Shown here: positions 1 to 4,580 of the stretch, in pieces
Layout: every line of letters begins with the position of its first letter
How positions within the stretch are numbered: the stretch's first letter is position 1
NCBI GenBank assembly: GCA_015222985.1
Contig: JADFWI010000069.1
Span: 1-8,336 of the forward strand
Direction: 5' to 3'
DNA length: 8,336 bases
Source of the DNA: Pseudomonadota bacterium
GTDB lineage: Bacteria > Desulfobacterota > Desulfobacteria > Desulfobacterales > C00003060
Notes under the pieces: generated by a model
What the model saw: the letters and a program-made list of their open reading frames with translations, nothing else
Databases searched by the model: none
Told to the model about the DNA's origin: nothing
Position numbers and translations under genes: made by a program

Positions 1-3
1 CCT

Positions 4-282
4 ATGTTTGATCTTAACAAGGACGATATGTTGAGCAAAATCTATGAATACAAACTGGACCGGCCAGACGGTTGGTGTAACATCTCAGTCCATGAAATCA
101 TCGCAAGCGAAAATGCCAAGGTTGAATTCATTGCCGTGCCACACTTAGGTGTACTGCAAGCTGAAAGAGAGTATTTCGGTGTTGGAGACACCTTGGAAGA
201 CGCTTTGGCTGCCTGCCTGAGTGAGATCAAATCCGTAAGTATTGAGGCGTTATTTCCCAAACTTGAGGAAGCGTACAAGTAA
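4..282 (+). CDS. Unrecognised small protein, possibly cut at the 5' side by the window edge
   Basis: This is an open frame of 92 codons ending in TAA. I do not recognise the family. The product is soluble-looking and mildly acidic, with no signal peptide, membrane span or cysteine cluster. The N-terminal third is polar (Asp/Lys-rich), followed by a probable beta segment (VEFIAVPHLGVLQ, about residues 40-52) and a C-terminal half that looks helical (residues 62-91). Only three bases precede the ATG, so neither a ribosome binding site nor an upstream in-frame extension can be judged; the true start may lie outside the window. It converges on the membrane-protein gene that ends at 390, with about 107 bases between them and no clear terminator. 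It is called coding because it is the longer and less biased of the two opposing frames here. Function unknown. Confidence 0.55.
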   Translation: MFDLNKDDMLSKIYEYKLDRPDGWCNISVHEIIASENAKVEFIAVPHLGVLQAEREYFGVGDTLEDALAACLSEIKSVSIEALFPKLEEAYK

Positions 283-389
283 TTTGGCCTTTGGCATCGG
301 CTTGACAGACACGCCCGAAACAGATAATAGCAGTTCGTGTCATGGTGTTTGGGTAGGTTAGAAGCCGGGATCTGAGGTGAGCCAGAGCA

Positions 390-878
390 TCATATGAATA
401 CGGCAATCAGGCTAATGGCAATACCAGCCCCAAAAATGCAATTCCTCCAAGACAATGCTTTGCTTGTCAGAAATGCTTCTTGGATCTTTGATTCCAATCC
501 GTAGAATTTGCCTGTCAGTGGTGGCTCATTTGAAAACGACACCTCCAGTTCAAGATATTGGTTCCATTCCGGTCCTAGAGGTGTCTCGAGCTCATCAATC
601 CCACGATTCAAGGTTTTGATTTGAGTTGTTTCACGGCTTATGGTCTCTTCAAAATACGCCTTGAGTATCTCAGAGATTTCTCTGAATCCATCATCGCCAT
701 CCTTTAGGACGAAGTCTACATCTTGCATTTTCGTAAATGCAGAAATTGAAGTTGAATATGTTGGGACAACGATTCGGTAAACAAATGGATAATGGTCAGC
801 GTTTGACAGCAACCACCCGATAGTCGTTACTAATGCTCCGGCTATGCCAAGATAATGCTTGATTTTGAGAGGTCTCAT
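390..878 (-). CDS. Unrecognised two-span membrane protein
   Basis: A 162-residue protein of no family I recognise. Residues 8-25 (YLGIAGALVTTIGWLLS) and residues 146-162 at the extreme C terminus (CIFGAGIAISLIAVFI) are hydrophobic enough to be membrane spans. Between them lies a polar segment of about 115 residues, rich in Glu and Asp, with a likely helical stretch around residues 64-100. The basic N terminus (MRPLKIKH) suggests an N-in orientation, which would put the middle domain outside the cytoplasm. The start is well supported: on the - strand a GGGAG Shine-Dalgarno motif sits six bases before the ATG. It is transcribed divergently from queH, with only 36 bases between the two start codons, so their promoters must overlap one another's coding sequence. 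No catalytic motif was seen. The reading frame and start are fairly sure; function is unknown. Confidence 0.65.
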   Translation of the reverse strand: MRPLKIKHYLGIAGALVTTIGWLLSNADHYPFVYRIVVPTYSTSISAFTKMQDVDFVLKDGDDGFREISEILKAYFEETISRETTQIKTLNRGIDELETPLGPEWNQYLELEVSFSNEPPLTGKFYGLESKIQEAFLTSKALSWRNCIFGAGIAISLIAVFI

Positions 879-914
879 TGGAATCTCCCACCCAGGTCAC
901 GATTTGTTGAGTTG

Positions 915-1451
915 ATGAAGGTTTTGCTGCACATATGTTGTGCGCCATGCGCCATATATCCTCTGAAGGTCCTTCGATCAGAAGGTCATGAAGTCACAGG
1001 CTTCTTTTATAATCGCAACATCCATCCTTATCAGGAATGTCTCCGTCGTGAAGAGGCGTTGAGAATATATGCCGAACAGATGGATCTGAAAGTCATTTAC
1101 CAAGACGGCTACGACGTGGAAACATTCCTGCAAAACGTGGTTTTCCGCGAAGCAGAGCGGTGCAACTTCTGCTATCACGATCGGCTCAAATCCACTGCGC
1201 TCATTGCCAGGCGCGGCCATTTTGATTACTATACCTCTTCCCTTTTGCAAAGTAAATTTCAAAAGCATGAGATGATAAGGTCAATTGGTGAGAGCCTTGG
1301 AAAGTCCTATGGGGTGCCGTTCTTGTACAGGGATTTTCGACAAGGCTGGAAAGAAGGCATTGAGACGTCCAAGCGTCTGAATATGTACCGCCAGCAATAT
1401 TGCGGATGTATTTACAGCGAAAAAGAGCGGTTTTTCAAGACTCGCCGATAG
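915..1451 (+). CDS. queH: Epoxyqueuosine reductase QueH
   Basis: QueH (formerly DUF208) reduces epoxyqueuosine to queuosine at the wobble base of tRNAs with GUN anticodons. It is the cobalamin-independent, iron-sulfur replacement for QueG and acts in the cytoplasm. The 178-residue protein carries the family cysteine pattern: HICCAPC at residues 6-12 (Cys8, Cys9, Cys12), CNFC at 83-86, and CGC at 163-165; a RDFRQGW motif lies near residues 139-145. The frame is open from 855, but the family begins directly with a short basic stretch before the CC motif, so the ATG at 915 is chosen. The ribosome binding site there is weak. No other queuosine gene is adjacent; the gene stands alone, divergent from a membrane protein. 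Length and motifs are normal for the family. Identification is confident; the start is moderately so. Confidence 0.93.
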   Translation: MKVLLHICCAPCAIYPLKVLRSEGHEVTGFFYNRNIHPYQECLRREEALRIYAEQMDLKVIYQDGYDVETFLQNVVFREAERCNFCYHDRLKSTALIARRGHFDYYTSSLLQSKFQKHEMIRSIGESLGKSYGVPFLYRDFRQGWKEGIETSKRLNMYRQQYCGCIYSEKERFFKTRR

Positions 1452-1647
1452 TCTGACGGCATTCCTGCAACTCATCCCACCCGATCGTCACGTCCATTGC
1501 AATCTACCTTTTTCATATCCCCCACCTATCCATTTTTTTTCCAACAGATTGGCATATTTTTTCTCACTCTATAACCTTTGTTACCCATTTATATAACATA
1601 TATTATCCTTTTAGGGATATTCGGATCACAGGGCATTACAAGCTAAC

Positions 1648-1670
1648 CTATTAGAATAGCTAAACTATTC
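1648..1670. repeat. Alternating inverted repeat just upstream of the sigma-54 promoter
   Basis: CTATT (1648-1652), AATAG (1655-1659) and CTATT (1665-1669) alternate. The 1654-1670 part forms a perfect six-base inverted repeat, GAATAG and CTATTC, around a five-base centre. It ends 16 bases before the -24 element. It could be a protein-binding site such as an activator or repressor operator, but enhancer sites for sigma-54 usually lie farther upstream, so the role is only a guess. Confidence 0.35.
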
Positions 1671-1686
1671 CCCCAGCAACCCGGAA

Positions 1687-1702
1687 TGGCACGGGGCTTG
1701 AT
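1687..1702 (+). promoter_or_regulatory. Candidate sigma-54 (RpoN) -24/-12 promoter
   Basis: TGGCACG (1687-1693), four bases, then TTGAT (1698-1702) matches the RpoN consensus TGGCACG-N4-TTGCW at every specified position except the C of the -12 GC, which is A here. Spacing between the GG and the -12 element is correct. Transcription would start near 1713 and run rightwards, away from queH and towards the 3' end of the convergent mazG gene. No annotated gene lies downstream on this strand, so the product would be a small RNA or the short open frame starting at 1751. The -12 mismatch lowers confidence. Confidence 0.5.
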
Positions 1703-1750
1703 ATATAGTGCTGTGAAACGCCGGTGTTAAACAACGAGTCACTCAGGAAT

Positions 1751-1897
1751 ATGGTCTCAAGAAGGCAAGATCAAGAGAACTCTTGCCAGTCTTATTGTCT
1801 GGCAGATTGGACACCTACGATTATGGCAGCTAGGTTACTGGGGGTATATGTATTTTTCTGGTTGATACTGTCAGGTATTAACCTCTGGTGGTGGTGA
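1751..1897 (+). CDS. Possible 48-residue single-span membrane microprotein
   Basis: This short frame begins about 38 bases after the predicted start of the sigma-54 transcript. The N-terminal half is polar (MVSRRQDQENS, then two cysteines at residues 12 and 16). From about residue 24 it becomes strongly hydrophobic (IMAARLLGVYVFFWLILSG) and ends in NLWWW before TGA, a layout typical of small membrane proteins with an aromatic belt. The sequence just before the ATG contains AGGA, but too close (two bases) to be an ideal ribosome binding site. A GTG at 1724 in the same frame would give 57 residues. The last 27 bases overlap the 3' end of mazG antisense, so part of the hydrophobic tail could be accidental. 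No family is recognised. The case rests on the promoter plus the membrane-like profile and is tentative. Confidence 0.3.
   Translation: MVSRRQDQENSCQSYCLADWTPTIMAARLLGVYVFFWLILSGINLWWW
1764..1804 (+). ncRNA. Two mutually exclusive hairpins downstream of the sigma-54 promoter
   Basis: Stem A pairs GGCAAGA (1764-1770) with TCTTGCC (1781-1787) around a ten-base loop. Stem B pairs TGCCAG (1784-1789) with CTGGCA (1799-1804) around a nine-base loop. Both are perfect, and they share bases 1784-1787, so only one can form at a time. In an RNA started near 1713 this could act as an attenuator-like switch or form the body of a small RNA. They also lie inside the tentative 48-residue frame. No T run follows either stem, so neither is a classic terminator. 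Confidence 0.35.
1860..1883. repeat. Inverted repeat across the mazG stop codon
   Basis: GGTTGATAC (1860-1868) and GTATTAACC (1875-1883) pair over nine positions with one G-T wobble (in + strand RNA) around a six-base loop. It spans the mazG stop codon (1871-1873). On the - strand the stem is followed by an A-rich rather than T-rich stretch, and on the + strand by TCTGGTGG, so it lacks the T tail of an intrinsic terminator in either direction. It may protect a 3' end or serve the two convergent transcripts. Confidence 0.35.
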
Positions 1898-2704
1898 CTC
1901 TGTACCTTCGTCTGTCTTACATTCCTCCCATATCCTGTCCATCTCTTCAATCGAAGCCGAATCCAGCGATCGACCCTGTTTCCTCAAAGTCTCCTCAACT
2001 GATTGAAATCGTGATATAAACTTCGAAATGGCCGCAGTAAGGGCCGTCTCAGGATGGACTCTTATGAATCGACTGAGATTTACCATGGTAAAAAGCAAAT
2101 CCCCAAATTCTTCGGCTGACTTCTGGGCATCACCTTTTTTCAGTACAGCCTTGAACTCCCTTAGCTCTTCATCAACCTTCACGAGTACACTGCCGACATC
2201 CGGCCAATCGAATCCGACTCCTGAGGCCCGCTCTCCCAAACGATAGGCTCGCATCAAGGCTGGGAGCTTCCTGGGAACAGCATCAAGAAAAGACTTCCGG
2301 GCCATTTCCTTGTCCTGGGCTTCAGCGGTTTTGATTTTCTGCCATTGGGCCTTCACTTCATCGACATTTGAAAGCCGGACTTTACCAAATACATGGGGAT
2401 GACGCCGAATCATCTTCTCGGTTATTGCCCGCACCACGTCTTTGATGCTGAAAGCCCCGATCTCTTCGAAGATCACAGCCAAAAACACAATATGAAAGAG
2501 CAAGTCCCCAAGTTCCGCACACACTTCTTCGTGTGTGCCGGATTCAATGGCATCCAGAACCTCATAGGCCTCTTCTATCAAATATACTTTGATTTTCTCG
2601 GGAGTTTGCGCCTGGTCCCATGGGCAACCGCGGTCGCTGCGAAGAGTCTGAACCAGGTCAATAAGGCGTTCAAAACAGGTATCGGGCGCTACTGCTTTTT
2701 CCAC
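1871..2704 (-). CDS. mazG: Nucleoside triphosphate pyrophosphohydrolase MazG
   Basis: MazG hydrolyses (d)NTPs to NMP and pyrophosphate in the cytoplasm, cleaning the nucleotide pool and, in E. coli, modulating the stringent response. The 277-residue protein has the full two-domain layout. The N-terminal domain has GCPWDQAQT at residues 26-34, the EEAYEVLDAI metal-binding helix at 44-53, and ELGDLLFH at 64-71. The second domain has EELREF at 179-184 and EEFGDLLF at 198-205. The MDRIWEE end (255-261) matches the usual family C terminus, followed by about 15 extra polar residues. The start is GTG at 2704, with a GAAGG ribosome binding motif four bases before it, and the gene overlaps the end of cvpA by 16 bases, suggesting translational coupling. 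All catalytic acidic residues are present. Identification is sure; the GTG start is likely. Confidence 0.95.
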   Translation of the reverse strand: MEKAVAPDTCFERLIDLVQTLRSDRGCPWDQAQTPEKIKVYLIEEAYEVLDAIESGTHEEVCAELGDLLFHIVFLAVIFEEIGAFSIKDVVRAITEKMIRRHPHVFGKVRLSNVDEVKAQWQKIKTAEAQDKEMARKSFLDAVPRKLPALMRAYRLGERASGVGFDWPDVGSVLVKVDEELREFKAVLKKGDAQKSAEEFGDLLFTMVNLSRFIRVHPETALTAAISKFISRFQSVEETLRKQGRSLDSASIEEMDRIWEECKTDEGTESPPPEVNT

Positions 2705-3213
2705 GATGCCTTCAACGCTTTGATGTTATCGCGGAACTTCTCTCTCATTTCCATGGGTACTGCCGCAACCAACTTCTCCGACGTCGCACTCACATAGGGA
2801 ACGATGCGGGAATTCTTTATCACAGCAGCGTCCTTAGGAAGAAATGCCATAAGAGGAATCAGTAACACAGAGACAATGAGAACAGCCTTTACCATGGCAA
2901 AGGTGCCACCGAGAATACGGTCTGCCCAACCTAATGCAGCCGCTCTGAACAGATGTTTGAGGATCACGCCTGCAAATCCAATGGCAAGAAAAATGATGGT
3001 AAAAGCCAGGAAGAAACTAATAATGTTCAGATATGCTCTATTTGTGATCAACCGAGAAAGCCAGCCTGCCAGTAGCGGATAGAAAGTGTACGCTCCGTAG
3101 AAACCGCCAAACACCCCAACAACGGAGGTTATCTCCTTTATGACACCACGGAAGAGGCCACGAACCAGACAAAATCCCCCGATCAAACTAATGGCTATGT
3201 CCAGCGCATTCAT
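2689..3213 (-). CDS. CvpA family inner-membrane protein
   Basis: CvpA proteins are four-span inner-membrane proteins; E. coli CvpA is needed for colicin V production, and homologues affect envelope stress tolerance, though the molecular role is not settled. The 174-residue product shows four hydrophobic segments, near residues 4-22, 28-46, 62-83 and 103-124. It also has the family hallmarks RGLFRGVIKEI (18-28) and WADRILGG..FAMVKA (96-110, between spans 3 and 4), then a basic cytoplasmic-type tail. The ATG at 3213 is chosen because AGGG lies eight bases upstream and the family starts with this hydrophobic segment. A longer in-frame version would need a TTG at 3261 and adds 16 unconserved-looking residues. 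It is the first gene of a two-gene unit with mazG, overlapping it by 16 bases. Confidence 0.88.
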   Translation of the reverse strand: MNALDIAISLIGGFCLVRGLFRGVIKEITSVVGVFGGFYGAYTFYPLLAGWLSRLITNRAYLNIISFFLAFTIIFLAIGFAGVILKHLFRAAALGWADRILGGTFAMVKAVLIVSVLLIPLMAFLPKDAAVIKNSRIVPYVSATSEKLVAAVPMEMREKFRDNIKALKASWKKQ

Positions 3214-3316
3214 GGATATTGCCCTTTTTGTTAAGATTTCCAAGTATTGTGCGTCTAACAAATGTCCATATTCAAGTCAAGCCATTTTTCGAGCCTAAAG
3301 AGGCATGAGATCTATC

Positions 3317-3333
3317 TTTTGCAGTTTGCAAAA
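3317..3333. repeat. Perfect TTTTGCA palindrome upstream of cvpA
   Basis: TTTTGCA (3317-3323) and TGCAAAA (3327-3333) form a seven-base perfect inverted repeat with a three-base centre, 104 bases before the cvpA start. It has the form of a dimeric regulator site, but no regulator is suggested by the sequence. It has no T tail on the + strand. Confidence 0.35.
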
Positions 3334-3393
3334 CCGGCAGGACCTATGGTAGGAAGACACAAACAAGCCACTCCCAGGACGTGGCCTTGACTT

Positions 3394-3409
3394 GCCCCTT
3401 GAAGGGGGC
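3394..3409. repeat. GC-rich inverted repeat GCCCC / GGGGC
   Basis: GCCCC (3394-3398) and GGGGC (3405-3409) flank a six-base centre (TTGAAG). Only five pairs, and no T run follows in either direction, so it is not called a terminator. Confidence 0.25.
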
Positions 3410-3429
3410 CTGGCGTTCGCAAGCTCATG

Positions 3430-3537
3430 AATGCCTAAGAAAAAAATGCCTAATCCGCCTCCGGCGGAGTAAAATGCCTAAAATCAGGGTTGCACGTTCT
3501 GTTCTTAACTTTAGGCATTTCAGGCAGTTTAGGCATT
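3430..3537. repeat. Cluster of 9-base AATGCCTAA / TTAGGCATT repeats
   Basis: AATGCCTAA occurs at 3430-3438, 3445-3453 and 3473-3481. Its exact reverse complement TTAGGCATT occurs at 3511-3519 and 3529-3537, with a degenerate copy TCAGGCAGT between them (3520-3528) in perfect 9-base tandem phase. The left and right sets could pair as an RNA or cruciform hairpin. A related tandem block lies before pdxJ (7411-7448), sharing the 13-mer TTAACTTTAGGCA (3505-3517 here). This looks like a dispersed intergenic repeat family rather than coding sequence. Confidence 0.7.
3454..3468. repeat. Perfect TCCGCC / GGCGGA hairpin inside the repeat cluster
   Basis: TCCGCC (3454-3459), a three-base loop TCC, then GGCGGA (3463-3468) form a compact six-pair GC-rich hairpin directly after the second AATGCCTAA copy. 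It is followed by GTAAAATG, not a T run, so it is not an intrinsic terminator on the + strand; on the - strand it is followed by ATTAGGCATTTTTTT, which gives a possible but distant T tail for leftward transcripts. Confidence 0.5.
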
Positions 3538-3608
3538 TCGATGGAACCAAGTATGGCAAAGCCAATAACTCTGATCTGTCCGATAAGGACCAGGTTTCCT
3601 GAACTGAA

Positions 3609-4580
3609 ATGAACCGCAAGATTACGTTTGAGGACAATCTCATGGCAATGAGTCTGTTCGGAGAGCAGAGCCGTCATCTCCGCCAGATCGCCAGTGCCCT
3701 TGACATACAGATCCATGCCAGAGGCAACACAGTCAACCTTGAAGGGGATTCGATTCCCACAGCACTAGCCGAAAAGCTCCTTAAGGATCTCTACGGTCTT
3801 GTTGAGGAGGGGTATCCTCTGTACTCCAGTGATATTGACTATGCTATCCGTATCCTGAGCAGCGATGATGGCGTCAGACTCAAGGATATTTTCTTGGATA
3901 CGGTGTACATAACGTCCCAAAAAAGGCCCATTACGCCCAAGGGCATGGTTCAAAAAAAATACATTGACGCCATGCGGAAGTTTGACATTGTCTTTGGCAT
4001 AGGACCTGCAGGAACTGGCAAGACGTATCTTGCCATGGCTATGGCGGTATCGTTTTTGACAAAGGGCCAGGTCAATCGCATTGTCTTGACGCGTCCGGCT
4101 GTTGAGGCTGGCGAGAGCCTTGGCTTTCTGCCAGGAGATCTTTACGAAAAAGTTAATCCCTATCTGAGGCCCCTTTATGACGCCCTGCACGATATGATGC
4201 GTTACGAGAAGGCCACCCGATTGATCCAACAAGGCGCCATAGAAGTGGCTCCGCTGGCGTTTATGAGAGGCCGAACGTTAAACGACTGCTTTGTAATCCT
4301 GGATGAGGCCCAGAACACCACATCAGAACAGATGAAAATGTTCTTGACACGCCTTGGATTCAGTTCTAAGGCGGTTATCACGGGTGACATAACCCAGATC
4401 GACCTGCCTGATGGCAAGGTCTCTGGTCTTGTAGAGACAAAGAATATATTGCAGGGAATCAAAGGGATTGATTTTGTACTCTTTTCCGAAAAAGATGTGG
4501 TGCGACACCAACTGGTGCGGGATATAATCAAGGCGTATGATCACCTCGAACAGAAAAAAACGCAGCAAAGCTCTTCTTGA
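3609..4580 (+). CDS. PhoH family ATPase (YbeZ-type)
   Basis: PhoH/YbeZ proteins are cytoplasmic P-loop ATPases with a suspected RNA helicase or RNA-processing role; YbeZ partners the ribonuclease YbeY, whose gene lies two downstream. The 323-residue protein has a KH-like N-terminal part (residues 5-45, including IHARGNTVNL) and the PhoH domain: Walker A GPAGTGKT at 132-139, RPAVEAGESLGFLPGD at 162-177, Walker B VILDEAQN at 229-236, and TGDITQIDLP at 258-267. The length is normal. An in-frame TGA nine bases upstream leaves the ATG at 3609 as the first possible start, and the family N terminus begins right there; the ribosome binding site is weak. The last 44 bases overlap pgpH. First gene of the phoH-pgpH-ybeY operon. 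Confidence 0.95.
   Translation: MNRKITFEDNLMAMSLFGEQSRHLRQIASALDIQIHARGNTVNLEGDSIPTALAEKLLKDLYGLVEEGYPLYSSDIDYAIRILSSDDGVRLKDIFLDTVYITSQKRPITPKGMVQKKYIDAMRKFDIVFGIGPAGTGKTYLAMAMAVSFLTKGQVNRIVLTRPAVEAGESLGFLPGDLYEKVNPYLRPLYDALHDMMRYEKATRLIQQGAIEVAPLAFMRGRTLNDCFVILDEAQNTTSEQMKMFLTRLGFSSKAVITGDITQIDLPDGKVSGLVETKNILQGIKGIDFVLFSEKDVVRHQLVRDIIKAYDHLEQKKTQQSSS

Larger units (their letters stand above)
1452..1870. other. 419-base intergenic gap with a regulatory or small-RNA-like locus
   Basis: The first half (about 1500-1620) is AT-rich and pyrimidine-rich on the + strand, with T runs near 1508 and 1532 and no convincing hairpin before them, so a queH terminator is not clear. The second half holds alternating CTATT/AATAG repeats (1648-1670), a near-consensus sigma-54 promoter (1687-1702), two overlapping inverted repeats (1764-1804), and a short open frame that runs into the 3' end of mazG. 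These are listed separately. No tRNA-like or known riboswitch structure was recognised. Confidence 0.6.
3214..3608. other. 395-base gap between divergent cvpA and phoH, rich in repeats
   Basis: This gap must hold the promoters of both the cvpA-mazG unit (leftwards) and the phoH operon (rightwards), but I could not assign convincing -35/-10 boxes. It contains a perfect TTTTGCA palindrome (3317-3333), a GCCCC/GGGGC inverted repeat (3394-3409), and a cluster of 9-base repeats around a GC-rich hairpin (3430-3537). Short open frames on both strands here run through the repeats and look non-coding. Confidence 0.6.

Noticed and set aside
283..389. Terminator between the two convergent left-hand genes
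   Set aside because: Only a six-base GACACG/CGTGTC inverted repeat with a 22-base loop is visible, with no T run, so it was not called.
855..914. Longer N terminus for queH starting at 855
   Set aside because: The added 20 residues precede the conserved family start, overlap the 5' end of the divergent gene, and have no ribosome binding site.
978..1268. Open frame antisense to queH
   Set aside because: Shadow frame over a gene with clear family motifs; its translation shows no known domain.
1860..1883. Intrinsic terminator for mazG or the + strand transcript
   Set aside because: The stem is good but no T run follows in either direction.
3430..3537. CRISPR-like array
   Set aside because: The units are only 9 bases, occur in both orientations, and have no regular spacers of 25-40 bases; no cas gene is nearby.
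3381..3643. Short open frames on both strands in the cvpA/phoH gap
   Set aside because: They run through the 9-base repeats and the hairpin, have Arg-rich low-quality translations, and overlap each other; no ribosome binding site was seen.
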